A stretch of 41,471 nt of DNA, taken from the NCBI GenBank assembly GCA_005792545.1, contig SXRM01000418.1, forward strand, positions 1-41,471, in the 5' to 3' direction. This document shows positions 1 to 8,154 of the stretch, piece after piece. The notes beneath the pieces are model-generated. The model did no database searches. It saw only the letters and a list, made by a program, of their open reading frames with translations, and was not told the origin of the DNA. Numbering within the stretch: position 1 is the stretch's first letter; each line of letters starts with the position of its first letter. The DNA comes from Pseudomonadota bacterium (GTDB lineage Bacteria > Myxococcota_A > UBA9042). A program made the position numbers and the translations under genes.

Positions 1-295
1 ACTTGAGTCGCAGGGTCTCGGCCAGCGTCTGGATGAGCGTGGTCTTGGCCAGACCGGGTACGCCAATCGAGAGCGCGTGACCTCCGGCAAACAGCGCAGT
101 CAGCAGCAAGTCGACGACGCCGTCCTGGCCGACTACGCGCTTGGCAACCTGCCCAAGCACGGCCTGACGGGCCTGCCGCGCCAGATCGTAGGCGTCACTG
201 TCGCCCAGGATCGCCGACAGACCGGTCGGCGTCATGGCGCTCGCGGCCGCACCTGTCGCCTGGTCGCCGCTGTCGTCGCCTACGTCCAGGCTCAT
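1..295 (-). CDS. MoxR-family AAA+ ATPase, N-terminal part (cut by window edge)
   Basis: The 98 visible residues are the start of a MoxR-type AAA+ ATPase. They include the motif VVGQ at about residues 55-58 and the MoxR-style Walker A GVPGLAKT at about residues 78-85. MoxR ATPases act as chaperones or metal-insertion factors, usually beside DUF58/VWA and transglutaminase genes. The ATG at 295 is chosen because a GGAG lies about 8 nt upstream; an internal ATG at 235 is possible but has less support. The gene follows the exported protein gene by 36 nt on the same strand and is probably the third gene of that operon. Its usual partners (DUF58 and transglutaminase genes) start at 1849 in the opposite direction. 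Walker B and the sensor regions lie outside the window. Family assignment is firm; its substrate is unknown. Confidence 0.9.
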   Translation of the reverse strand, partial: MSLDVGDDSGDQATGAAASAMTPTGLSAILGDSDAYDLARQARQAVLGQVAKRVVGQDGVVDLLLTALFAGGHALSIGVPGLAKTTLIQTLAETLRLK

Positions 296-331
296 GGTTT
301 GCTCCAGCGCAGTTGGCGGGCTTTGCTGCGG

Positions 332-1300
332 TCAGCGGGCGGCCGGCTGCACGGCCAGGCCGAATGTCACCAGCAACTGGTTGTCGCCCTGGCCGCCCAG
401 CGCCTGGCGATCGCCGACCGACAGGATCCAGCCGATCGCGCCACGCGCGGGCTGCGCATGGTAGCGCAAGCCGGCGCCGATGGCACCCCAAGCGCCACCA
501 TTGCGGGCGATGTCGATCGAACCCGCGAACTCGCCGCCGAGCTCCAGCCGACCCGTGGACCACTGCACCAGCCGGGCGTGCCCGGTCAGGCCGATGTCGT
601 TGCGCAGGCGCGTGCGGGCGCCGTCGTGCCAGCGGACCGCGTGCAGCATCAGCCCGGCGCGCAGCCACGGCCACGGCTCCAGCTGCAGACCCAGCAGCAC
701 GCCAGCATGATCAAGGGGCTTTTTGACGACCTGGCCCGCAGAACCCAGGTTGACGGTCAGAGACGGAGCGAGCAGCAGCACATAGTCGCGGGCGGCGTCG
801 CGACCGGACTTCGGTGGCGGGGCAAACCGCGGCCAGTCGCGCGGCGTCGGTTTGGGCACCGGCAGCGTAGGGTGGGCCTGCACCACCGGATCCAGGTCCA
901 GACCGGCGCCGTGCACTTGCAACCACGCGGCCGCAAAGGCTCGCCACACGACTGGCGGCGTCGCGTCGCGGTCGAGCCGGTGCTTGGGGTCGCGCTGCAG
1001 CAGTTGGACGAACGCCGCCTTGCTGACGTCCGGTCGTTCCAGCCGCGCAGCGGCAAAGCCCAGCAACCGCAAGCGCTCGAGATGCCGAGGTGCTGGCGCA
1101 TCCGCGGGCAACGCGGTGTCGGGCTGTAGCGCATCAAGGACGCAACCCAGATCGCCTGCTGCGTAGCAATTTTGGGCGCGCTGCAGCGCGTCTGGCGCTG
1201 GTGTTGGTGCGGCTGCCTGGGCCGGCCACGCCGACAACCAACACAGCCACACCAGCGCAGCCGCGGCAGCGCGACTGAACGAACGGCGGACCTTGATCAA
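332..1300 (-). CDS. Exported hypothetical protein with helical repeat-like N-part and beta-rich C-part
   Basis: A 322-residue protein I do not recognise. It begins with a clear Sec signal peptide: basic residues MIKVRRS, a hydrophobic stretch, and a likely cleavage after AQA near residue 30. Residues about 38-130 are Ala/Leu-rich with a TPR-like look (paired helices, two cysteines in NCYAAGDLGC). From about residue 165 the sequence alternates hydrophobic and polar residues (LAPSLTVNLG, AGLMLHAVRW, LELGGEFAGS, LLVTFGLAVQ), as in an outer-membrane or periplasmic beta structure. The start codon is TTG, overlapping the upstream gene's stop as TTGA, which suggests translational coupling. It lies between a PHA-type protein gene and moxR. 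An envelope location is inferred; function unknown. Confidence 0.75.
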   Translation of the reverse strand: MIKVRRSFSRAAAAALVWLCWLSAWPAQAAAPTPAPDALQRAQNCYAAGDLGCVLDALQPDTALPADAPAPRHLERLRLLGFAAARLERPDVSKAAFVQLLQRDPKHRLDRDATPPVVWRAFAAAWLQVHGAGLDLDPVVQAHPTLPVPKPTPRDWPRFAPPPKSGRDAARDYVLLLAPSLTVNLGSAGQVVKKPLDHAGVLLGLQLEPWPWLRAGLMLHAVRWHDGARTRLRNDIGLTGHARLVQWSTGRLELGGEFAGSIDIARNGGAWGAIGAGLRYHAQPARGAIGWILSVGDRQALGGQGDNQLLVTFGLAVQPAAR

Positions 1301-1593
1301 GCGGGGAATTCTTCGTTGACCGTCTTTTCGAGACGACCCTGGGCCATGCCCTTGGCCATCTTGGCCGCGAAGCCCTTGAGATCGACCTCAACGCCAAAGG
1401 TGGTCTCGGTGACCTTGAAGCGGCTGTCGAACATCTTGCCGGTGGCGCTGGCGCTGCAGCCGTCGGCGCCCCAGGCCACGTCGTCGACAAACCCCGGGTT
1501 CTTGGACTTGAACGACTCGACCATCTTGGTCATCTTGGACTTGGCGACGTCCAGCGGAAAGCTGTGGCTGCGGTTGAGCACGATATCGGCCAT
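1297..1593 (-). CDS. Polyhydroxyalkanoic acid system family protein (PHA_gran_rgn type)
   Basis: A 98-residue soluble protein resembling the small 'polyhydroxyalkanoic acid system' family (Pfam PHA_gran_rgn). It starts MADIVLNRSHSFPLD and continues with a Lys-rich helix (KSKMTKMVESFK), short beta strands around GCSASATGKMFDSRFKVT and a final helix. Family members are about 90-100 residues, so the length fits. I chose the ATG at 1593 because a GGAG (ctggag) stands about 8 nt upstream; an open frame reaching further upstream to 1812 has atypical composition and no family similarity. Members are found near PHA genes but also elsewhere, and their biochemical role is poorly defined. No PHA synthase or phasin gene is visible here. 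It is the first gene of the leftward operon ending in moxR. Confidence 0.75.
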   Translation of the reverse strand: MADIVLNRSHSFPLDVAKSKMTKMVESFKSKNPGFVDDVAWGADGCSASATGKMFDSRFKVTETTFGVEVDLKGFAAKMAKGMAQGRLEKTVNEEFPA

Positions 1594-1813
1594 GGGTGAC
1601 TCCAGGTTGCGGGTTGGCGGGCTGCGCCGGGCTGGCGCGGGGGCGCGATCTTTGGCGGGTTTGCGGGTTGGGTCAAGACCATGGGCGCCGAATGCGCCCG
1701 CCCACGCCTCCGAGGTCCGAGATCCGCCGTTGCGGAGGGTTCGGGCGTAGGCGTTGCCAGTTTGGTTCGCACGGGGGGCCGTCGTTGCCCTTTTGCCCGC
1801 CTGCCGCGACACT

Positions 1814-1842
1814 TTGACTGCGGGTCAGCCAGGCCCTAGCTT
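1814..1842 (+). promoter_or_regulatory. Candidate sigma70-like promoter of the DUF58 operon
   Basis: TTGACT at 1814-1819 and TAGCTT at 1837-1842 are separated by 17 bases. The first hexamer matches the -35 consensus at 5 of 6 positions; the second is a moderate -10. Transcription would begin near 1849, which is the GTG proposed as the DUF58 start, so the mRNA could be leaderless. The match is by eye only. Confidence 0.4.
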
Positions 1843-1848
1843 ACCAAC

Positions 1849-3243
1849 GTGCCGGACGCCGCCAGCCCATCGATGGTCACGCCCAAGACTGGCGGCCGCC
1901 GCATTCGCGTGCAGTGGCGCGATCCCCGCAACTTGCCTGCCGCGGCGCCCAGCGACCCGGTGCTCAAGGCCCGCCACCAGGCGCTGGCCGACCTGCGCCG
2001 GCAGCGGCTGGGCTTCTGGCGGTCGCTTGGCCGCAACAACCGGCTGTTTCCGCGTAAGCTCGTGGTGACCCGCGAAGGCAAGTGGATCATCGGCATCGCG
2101 TTGTTGCTCGGCGCCGCTGCCGTCAATACGGGCAACAACCTGCTGTACCTGGTGCTGTCGCTGGCGATCTCGGTCATCGCGATTTCCGGCATGTTGAGCG
2201 AGTGGTGCCTGCGCGAGTTGGAACTGCTGCGCTGCTACCCCGGCGAGCTGGTAGTCGGCGCGGTGACGGCGCTGCGCATCGAGGTCTTCAACGACAAGAA
2301 CCGGCCGGCGTTGCATCTTGAAGTTGGCGAAGTGACCGACGGCGCCCTCGACGTCCAGGTGCGCGACGGCTACGTGCTGCACTTGGGGCCGCGCGAGGTC
2401 GGACAGGCGTTCGCCGCGATTCGGCCGCTGCGTCGCGGGCCGATTACCACCGCTGGGCTGCAACTGACTACCGCGTATCCCTTTGGGTTTGCTCGAAAAT
2501 CGCGACTTTTTGACGAGCAGGCCGCGTTCCTGGCGTTGCCGACGGTGACCCCGACCCAACTGGACGGCGTTGGCGCGCACGACCGCGGCGCCACCGAGCT
2601 GTCGCGGCGTATGGGGCAGGGCGATACCTTCGCCGGATTGCGCGATGCCCGGCCCGGCGATGCCCAGCGCGACATCTACTGGAAAGCCTCGGCGCGCCGC
2701 CAGCGGCTCATCGTTCGCGAGTGGCAGGCCGAAGCCAACCGCATTGCCGTGGTGCGCTTTGCCCACCTCGCGCCCGGGCCGAGCCAGGACCCTGCGACGC
2801 TCGACGCCGCGTGCGCCCGGGTCGCCGGAATCTGCGAGGCGCTGCTGCAGGCCCAATTTGCCGTTGGTCTGCAGACCTTTGTCGGCAGCGTCGCGCCCGA
2901 ACCTGATGCGGCGAGTCGTGGCGATCAATTGCTGCGCATTCGCCGCCATCTGGCGTGGCTGACGCCGGTCGACCAGCCGCCGCCGCCGCAGTGGCCGCTG
3001 CCGGACGCCGATTGGGCCCAAGCGGTCCGCGCTGCCTATGCTGCCCAGGCGACGCTGCAGCGTGGCGAGGCGTTGCTGTGGGCGCCGTTGGCGACCGCCG
3101 CGCCGGCCGAGGTAGTGCTGGTCCGCTTTGCCAGCCGCGGCGACGCCATCGCGCACGGCCCCAGCGACCGCGAGATCGTGCTCGACGCCGACGGGCAGAT
3201 TCAGCAGACGCTGCACCACCGTGCCGCGCGGCAGGCCGCGTAG
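1849..3243 (+). CDS. DUF58 domain membrane protein
   Basis: A 464-residue protein with two adjoining membrane segments at about residues 78-115 (WIIGIALLLGAAA, LLYLVLSLAISVIAI) followed by a beta-rich region and a DUF58 domain. The DUF58 signature appears as a PGD followed by IYWKASAR near residues 270-285. DUF58 proteins accompany MoxR ATPases and TgpA-type transglutaminases; their molecular role is not settled. The start could be the GTG at 1849 or the ATG at 1873. Neither has a good ribosome-binding site, and the promoter-like hexamers just upstream would make the GTG leaderless. The stop TAG is directly followed by the ATG of the transglutaminase gene, so the two are almost certainly cotranscribed. 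The proline-rich segment near residue 380 (PVDQPPPPQWP) looks like a flexible spacer. Confidence 0.85.
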   Translation: MPDAASPSMVTPKTGGRRIRVQWRDPRNLPAAAPSDPVLKARHQALADLRRQRLGFWRSLGRNNRLFPRKLVVTREGKWIIGIALLLGAAAVNTGNNLLYLVLSLAISVIAISGMLSEWCLRELELLRCYPGELVVGAVTALRIEVFNDKNRPALHLEVGEVTDGALDVQVRDGYVLHLGPREVGQAFAAIRPLRRGPITTAGLQLTTAYPFGFARKSRLFDEQAAFLALPTVTPTQLDGVGAHDRGATELSRRMGQGDTFAGLRDARPGDAQRDIYWKASARRQRLIVREWQAEANRIAVVRFAHLAPGPSQDPATLDAACARVAGICEALLQAQFAVGLQTFVGSVAPEPDAASRGDQLLRIRRHLAWLTPVDQPPPPQWPLPDADWAQAVRAAYAAQATLQRGEALLWAPLATAAPAEVVLVRFASRGDAIAHGPSDREIVLDADGQIQQTLHHRAARQAA

Positions 3244-5592
3244 ATGGCCACAGCGCTGGCCCAACCCGTCGGCTGGACGGTGCACCACAGCCTGCTTGCG
3301 GTCGCCTACGGCATGGTCGGCGCAGGCGTGCTGCCGATCGCGGTCTCGGGCGAGCTGGGCTGGCTGCCGCCGACGGCGTTCGTGGCGGCGATGCTGGTGT
3401 CGCTGCTGCGCGACCCGCGGGTGTCGCCGGTGCGGCCGTTGACCGCGCAGCTGTGGACGGCAGTGCTGCTGTTTTCGTTTGCCGGCACCATCGCCCGTTC
3501 GCTGCAAGACAGCTTGTGGCTGATGCACGCGATGGAGTTTGCGCTGCTGGTGACCGTCAGCCGCTTCTTTCAGCGCCGCTTTGCCAAGGACTACCTGCAG
3601 CTCTTGGGCCTGTCGTTCATCTTGCTGCTGACCGGCGCCATCGTGCAGCCGGGGCCGATGTTCGCGGTGTGCTTTCTGGCCTACACGGTGCTGACCATGT
3701 GGGGTCTGACGCTGTTGCACCTGGTGCGCGAGCTGGAGCTGCAGACCCACACGGGGCCGGAGCACCTGCTGCCGGTGCCGCCGCCCAAGCGTCGCTGGCT
3801 GGGTCTGTTGCCGCCTAAGGCCGCGCCGCCGCCGGTGACCTGGCCCGAGCTGCCGGTGCATGCCAGCACCATCGAGTGGCGCTCGCGGCAACTGGTCGGC
3901 TTTCGCTATTTTGCTGGTACGAGCCTGCTGTCGCTGCTGGTGCTGGCCGGATCGGCGCTGTTCTTCTTTCTGTTTCCGCGGCTTGGCGTTGGCTTTTTCT
4001 TTGCGCAGACGCGGCCGCCCAAAAGCGTGGTCGGCTTTTCGACCGACGCGCAGCTGGGGCAGTTCGGCGCCATCAAAAGCAACGCCGAGGTGGTGGCGCG
4101 GCTGACCTTTCCCGATGAGCCAAAGCGGCTGTTGAGCGGGGTGCGCCTGCGCGGCGTGGCCTTTGACAGCTACGCCAACAATGGCTGGACCCGGCTGCCT
4201 GAGGAGCCGTGGCCGCTGCGCTACCGCGACGGCAAGCTGGTGCTGCCGCGGGTCGATCCGCCCGAGCAAGGGGTCAGTCGCAATGTGCGCGTCGAGGTCT
4301 ACCTAGAGCCGCTCGACAACAACAACCGCGTGCTGTTCGCGCCGCCGGGCACCTGGTCGGTCGAGCTGCTCGACACCCGCTTTGACTACCTGCGGGGTCG
4401 CAAGAAAAGCGTGATGCGCACGCCGTCCGGCGACCTGACCTACCTCGCGCCGCCTGAGACTGCGCTGCACTACATGGTGCACGTCGTCGAACCGGTGAGC
4501 GCCGCTGCCGAGGCCAAGCGTCTGCGCGCGGCAGAGGGTGAGCCGCCGGCACAGCTGCTCACGCGCTACACCCACCTGCCCGAGACGTTGGACCCGCGGG
4601 TGGCGCAGTTGGCGCAAAAACTCGCCGGCCCGGCGGGCAACTGGTACGACAAGGCTGCGGCCATCGAGTCGGCGCTGCGCGAGGGCTGGACCTACTCGCT
4701 GGCTGGCGACCAGGACGCGCAAAAGCCGCTCGAAGACTTCCTGTTCGGCAAGAAATCGGGCCACTGCGAGTACTTCGCGAGTTCGATGGTGCTGATGCTG
4801 CGCACCCAGGGCATCGCCGCGCGGCTGGTGCACGGGTTTTCGGGCGGGCAGTACAACCCCATCGGCAACTACCGCATGATTCGGCAGGCCGACGCCCACA
4901 GCTGGGTCGAGGTGTTCTTTCCGCAGATCGGCTGGCGCACCTTCGACCCCACGCCGGCTTCGGGCCAGGAAGCGCCGCCGGACTCAGGCCTCTTGCAGCA
5001 GCTGCGCCACGTCGCCGATGGCGCGTCGTTGCTGTGGTACCAGTGGGTGGTCGAGTACGACCTGGACCGCCAGGTCGACATGCTGCGCGGGCTGGGCAGC
5101 CGCTTTGGCCAGCTGCGGGCGCCCAAGCTCGGCAGCCTGTTTGCCTCGTCCAGCGACGAGCCGCAGCAGACCAAGAACAAGGCGCCGGTGCCGTGGTGGG
5201 CGATTGCTGGGTTGCTCAGTCTGGCTGTCGTCGCTGGCGCGCGGTTGGCTTGGGTGGCGTGGCGCGACCGACCCAAGGTAGTCGTGGACCGCCAGGTCGA
5301 CCGCGCGGTGGATCGGCTGCAGGCGGCGCTGCACAAGCGCGGCGACGGTCGCGCGCCCCACGAAACCTGGTCGACGGTGGCAGAGCGCTTGCGACCCAAG
5401 GCGCCACTAGCGGCGCAGGCGGTCGGCGCCTTTGCCGTGGCTTGGGATGCGGTGCGCTTTGCGCCGGTTGGACACCGCCTGGACCGCCAGACCCTGCTGT
5501 TCGCCATCGCTGCGGCCCGCGACGCGGTCCTGAGCGTGCCGGTTGAACGCAGGGGGGGATTGTTCAGCTCTTTGAAACGGCAAGGGAAGTAG
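3244..5592 (+). CDS. TgpA-like transmembrane transglutaminase (DUF3488 + transglutaminase core)
   Basis: A 782-residue membrane protein. The first third contains several hydrophobic segments (about residues 18-60, 75-90, 95-110, 118-155 and 225-250), as in DUF3488 proteins. A periplasmic transglutaminase-like domain follows, with the catalytic triad visible: Cys508 in SGHCEYF, His552 in DAHSWVEVF and Asp568 in TFDPTP. Another membrane segment near residues 650-672 leads to a C-terminal helical tail (DUF4129-like). Architecture and length match the TgpA family, proposed to act in cell-envelope maintenance; the acyl donor and acceptor are unknown. The ATG follows the DUF58 stop with no gap. All three catalytic residues are present, so it is predicted to be active. 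Confidence 0.9.
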   Translation: MATALAQPVGWTVHHSLLAVAYGMVGAGVLPIAVSGELGWLPPTAFVAAMLVSLLRDPRVSPVRPLTAQLWTAVLLFSFAGTIARSLQDSLWLMHAMEFALLVTVSRFFQRRFAKDYLQLLGLSFILLLTGAIVQPGPMFAVCFLAYTVLTMWGLTLLHLVRELELQTHTGPEHLLPVPPPKRRWLGLLPPKAAPPPVTWPELPVHASTIEWRSRQLVGFRYFAGTSLLSLLVLAGSALFFFLFPRLGVGFFFAQTRPPKSVVGFSTDAQLGQFGAIKSNAEVVARLTFPDEPKRLLSGVRLRGVAFDSYANNGWTRLPEEPWPLRYRDGKLVLPRVDPPEQGVSRNVRVEVYLEPLDNNNRVLFAPPGTWSVELLDTRFDYLRGRKKSVMRTPSGDLTYLAPPETALHYMVHVVEPVSAAAEAKRLRAAEGEPPAQLLTRYTHLPETLDPRVAQLAQKLAGPAGNWYDKAAAIESALREGWTYSLAGDQDAQKPLEDFLFGKKSGHCEYFASSMVLMLRTQGIAARLVHGFSGGQYNPIGNYRMIRQADAHSWVEVFFPQIGWRTFDPTPASGQEAPPDSGLLQQLRHVADGASLLWYQWVVEYDLDRQVDMLRGLGSRFGQLRAPKLGSLFASSSDEPQQTKNKAPVPWWAIAGLLSLAVVAGARLAWVAWRDRPKVVVDRQVDRAVDRLQAALHKRGDGRAPHETWSTVAERLRPKAPLAAQAVGAFAVAWDAVRFAPVGHRLDRQTLLFAIAAARDAVLSVPVERRGGLFSSLKRQGK

Positions 5593-5600
5593 CCGCAAAA

Positions 5601-6209
5601 GTGGTCGCTGCGCCGTTGGATCTCGCCGGGCTTGCCGCGGTGCCGCCGTGGCCGGTCGAGCGACTGCGTGCCGCTGGCGGGCGCTGTCACGCCGCGTTGG
5701 TGCGCGACTGGCGCGCGCTGGTGGCACCTGCGCTGGCCGCTGCCGTCGCCGTTGATCTGGACCGCGAGGGCTTGGACCTGCAGCCCGATACCGGCGGCCG
5801 CATCGCGGTCGCCGCGTGGCTGCACCTGCACGACCACCTGGCCGCGAGGTTGTGCGACGGCGACCGCGCGGCGTTTGGGCGGCTGTGGCTGGCTGAGGTC
5901 GGTGGTCGCGTGCCGTGGATCGGGCGCTCGGGCTTGCGGGCGCTCGGTCTGGCGGCAGCGGGGCGGCAGCTGCCAGGGGTGTGGGCTGCGGGGTTTGAAT
6001 TGCCGCCGCCCCAGGCTCAAGTCAATTGCGGTCAGGTCAGCGCCACCTGGAGCGGGCACGCTGTGTTTTCGGCCCCGACCTTTCGCTGGATGATGGCGCT
6101 GCAAGGCGCGCTGCTGGTGCCACTGTGCGGTGGCTGGCCGGGCGTGCGCGTGGCGGCTGCGGCAACCGAAGAACAGTTTGAAATTACCTGGCTTTCTGGT
6201 CAACCTTGA
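5601..6209 (+). CDS. Hypothetical protein in the transglutaminase operon
   Basis: A 202-residue protein starting at GTG 5601, 8 nt after the transglutaminase stop, with a purine-rich stretch (aagggaag) upstream. I do not recognise the family. The sequence is Ala/Leu/Trp-rich, has no signal peptide or clear membrane segment, and contains a possible helical core (LHLHDHLAARLCDGDRAAF, 19 residues) and a C-terminal beta-rich section. Its tight spacing to the transglutaminase gene and the short 31-nt gap to the UDG-like gene suggest one transcript. A cytosolic location is likely. Its position between a cell-envelope enzyme and a DNA-repair-like protein gives no clear functional hint. Confidence 0.6.
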   Translation: MVAAPLDLAGLAAVPPWPVERLRAAGGRCHAALVRDWRALVAPALAAAVAVDLDREGLDLQPDTGGRIAVAAWLHLHDHLAARLCDGDRAAFGRLWLAEVGGRVPWIGRSGLRALGLAAAGRQLPGVWAAGFELPPPQAQVNCGQVSATWSGHAVFSAPTFRWMMALQGALLVPLCGGWPGVRVAAAATEEQFEITWLSGQP

Positions 6210-6240
6210 CGCCGACGGCCCGGCCGCGCACCATCGCCGC

Positions 6241-7095
6241 GTGGACCGGCCCGCCCTATCCGATGAACTGCAAGAGCGCGACCGCGACGACCCGGCGGCG
6301 CTTTTGCAGCAAGTGGTGGCGACGTTGCGCATGGCGCGGTTTGGTGGCGTGGACGCCGTCACGCGGCCAAAACTGCCCCCAATCGCCCCACCAGCAAGCG
6401 CGGCGCGGCCGGCGCTGGACGCTGGGCCCGCGCGGCCGGTTGCCTCCGCGCAACCGAGTCGCCCGAGCCAGCCGATCGCCACCCGTGTCACCGCGCCCCA
6501 GCCGGGCCCGGTCGCCTCGTCGCTGACCCAAGAGCGCCAGTTGCTGCGCGACAAGCTGCACGACATGTTTGGCAGAGCCGCCGTCTGCGAAAAATGCCCG
6601 CGCCACCAGGGCCGGCTGCGCACGGTCGCGGGCCAGGGCAACATCGCCGCGCGGCTGATGCTGGTGCTCGAAAGCCCGGACGAGGCCAGCGAAAAGGCGG
6701 CGCGACCTGCCAGCGGACCGCCGGGCGAGCTGCTCGACAAGATGCTGCACGCGATGGGCCTGCACCGCGACGAGGTGTGGCTCACCTACCTGTGCCTTTG
6801 CCGCGGCGGCGACCTGCCCATCAGCCCGCAAGACGCCAAGACCTGCAGCACCTACCTGCGACAGCAGTGGGAGGTCATCCAGCCGCAGGCCCTGGTGGTG
6901 CTCGGTGAGCGCGCCAGTCAGGTCTTGCTGCAGCAGCAGGCGCCGATGGCCGAGCTGCGCGGGCGCTGGCAGGTGGTCAAAGGCGTGCCGACCCGGGCGA
7001 CCTGGAGCATGGCCGAGATGCTGGCCGACCAGAGCAAGAAGCGCGATGTGTGGACCGACTTGCAGGCGGTGATGAGTAAGTTGGCGGGGCGGTGA
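6241..7095 (+). CDS. Family-4-type uracil-DNA glycosylase-like protein with degenerate active-site motifs
   Basis: A 284-residue protein with the fold signatures of family-4 (Fe-S) uracil-DNA glycosylases after a proline/alanine-rich N-terminal stretch of about 95 residues. Candidate 4Fe-4S ligands are kept: Cys116 and Cys119 (CEKC), Cys187 (or Cys185) in LCLCRGG, and Cys202 in KTCSTY. The core VVLGERASQVLL and the C-terminal KKRDVWTDLQAVM also fit. Motif 1, normally GEAPG, reads LESPD (residues 143-147), and the motif normally containing HP reads TWSMAEML (254-261), so catalytic residues appear to be lost. It may bind DNA without cleaving uracil, or act on something else. Start GTG 6241 is chosen because residues encoded upstream overlap the previous gene in another frame; the open frame extends up to 6130. 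Confidence 0.75.
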   Translation: MDRPALSDELQERDRDDPAALLQQVVATLRMARFGGVDAVTRPKLPPIAPPASAARPALDAGPARPVASAQPSRPSQPIATRVTAPQPGPVASSLTQERQLLRDKLHDMFGRAAVCEKCPRHQGRLRTVAGQGNIAARLMLVLESPDEASEKAARPASGPPGELLDKMLHAMGLHRDEVWLTYLCLCRGGDLPISPQDAKTCSTYLRQQWEVIQPQALVVLGERASQVLLQQQAPMAELRGRWQVVKGVPTRATWSMAEMLADQSKKRDVWTDLQAVMSKLAGR

Positions 7096-7215
7096 TGGTC
7101 AGTGCGGCCTAGCCCAGCCGTCGCGGCTTTGAGGCGCCTGCCAGCGTTGACCCGCGCGCAAGGCTGCGCCAAGCTTTGAGCCGGCCCTGGTCGGCCAATC
7201 GCGCGCAGTCCTTCC

Positions 7216-7920
7216 ATGCTCATGGCCACCCGAGAAGACGTCTTGACCTGGATCGCCAATGGCGAAAATTCCAGCGTCGAATTCAAGCGCGATACCGCTG
7301 GCAATGAGCGGTTGGCGCGCGAGGTGGTCGCCTTTGCCAACAGCGACGGCGGGGTGATTCTGCTTGGCGTCGACGACGACGGCACCATCGCCGGCAACGC
7401 TGACGCCAAAACCGAAGAGTGGGTGATGACCGCGTGCCGCGACAAAGTCTCGCCGCCGATTATTCCCCATTTTCAACGCGTAGTTGGCGTGGTGCCCGGC
7501 CGCGACGTTGCCGTGGTGCGGGTCGAGCGCAGCTACACCGCTCATCACCTGTGGCACAACAGCCACCGCACGTGGCTGATTCGCGTTGGATCTCAGTCGC
7601 GCGAGGCGAGCCAGGAAGAACTCGCGCGTTTGCTGCAGCGCCGCCAAGTGTTTCGCTGTGATTCTACACCGATCCAAGGCAGTTCGCTTGCGCATCTCGA
7701 CCGGCAGCGACTGCGCGACTACTTCGTGCGCGTCCGCGAGCAGTCTGTGCCGGACGACGGGGACGCGGCCGGTTGGCGCACGCTGCTGGCCAACACCGAA
7801 ATCCTCGACAACGACAGCGAAGACGCGGCCTGTACCTTGGCGGGTTTACTGCTCTTTGGGGCGATGCCGAGCCGCTGGCTGCCGCAGTCGGGCGTCGACG
7901 TCGCGGCGTATGCGGGCACC
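7216..7920 (+). pseudogene. AlbA_2 (Schlafen-like) domain gene, 3' end lost
   Basis: Residues 1-235 resemble an AlbA_2/Schlafen-type ATP-binding-domain protein, a family often annotated as a transcriptional regulator. The opening NGENSSVEFKRD, the glycine-rich VAFANSDGGVILLGVDDDG, the motif RVGSQSREAS and the later segment LAGLLLFGAMPSRWLPQ with AAYAGT all fit. In intact relatives AYxGT is followed by several hundred more residues. Here the similarity stops at base 7920, after which the frame reads into the reverse complement of an unrelated gene fragment and of the TetR gene, ending at 8295. The start is ATG 7216 or ATG 7222. Normal family length is about 400-500 residues, so the product would be truncated with a meaningless tail. 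The DNA-binding half is gone, so function is doubtful. Confidence 0.7.
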
Positions 7921-7926
7921 AGCAAA

Positions 7927-8070
7927 CTCGCCATAGGGGGCGTACTCGGGCAACCGAACGGCGGCCCAATCGCGGTCCAGGCGACCGACACTGCTTTCGC
8001 TGGCGAGGATGGCCGAGAACGTGGCCTCGTCTACGTCGTAGTCCCACACGTAGCGCGCCCGCTCTTGCAT
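7927..8070 (-). pseudogene. N-terminal fragment (48 codons) of a small conserved protein
   Basis: The minus strand from ATG 8070 encodes a stretch that reads like real protein: RARYVWDYDVDEATF, then VGRLDRDWAAVRLPEYAPYGE. I recall a widespread small hypothetical family with a GRLDRDWAAVRLLEYAPY signature and about 80-90 residues; this is from memory, not a search. The similarity ends at about 7927, exactly where the AlbA_2 gene on the other strand also ends. The open frame then runs on to 7846 through the reverse complement of that gene. A candidate promoter sits upstream at 8107-8134. It appears to be a broken gene left by a rearrangement. Confidence 0.55.
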
Positions 8071-8106
8071 GTGCAACGTCGCGGCGAAGGCCGCGGCAAC
8101 CCTGGG

Positions 8107-8134
8107 ATTCTAGCAGGCGCGGTCGGTGCGGCAA
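8107..8134 (-). promoter_or_regulatory. Candidate promoter upstream of the truncated small gene
   Basis: On the minus strand TTGCCG (8134-8129) and TAGAAT (8112-8107) are 16 bases apart, matching sigma70 hexamers at 4 of 6 and 5 of 6 positions. It would drive the broken gene starting at 8070. By-eye match. Confidence 0.4.
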
Positions 8135-8154
8135 CTGTCGGCCGCCCAGCACGC

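Noticed and set aside
1594-1812. Upstream extension of the PHA-type protein
   Set aside because: Low-complexity residues without family similarity; ATG 1593 has a good ribosome-binding site and gives normal family length.
1825-4269. Long minus-strand open frame (814 codons) opposite the DUF58 and transglutaminase genes
   Set aside because: It is rich in Arg, Gln and His, has no recognisable motif, and lies fully opposite two well-supported genes. In very GC-rich DNA such frames are expected.
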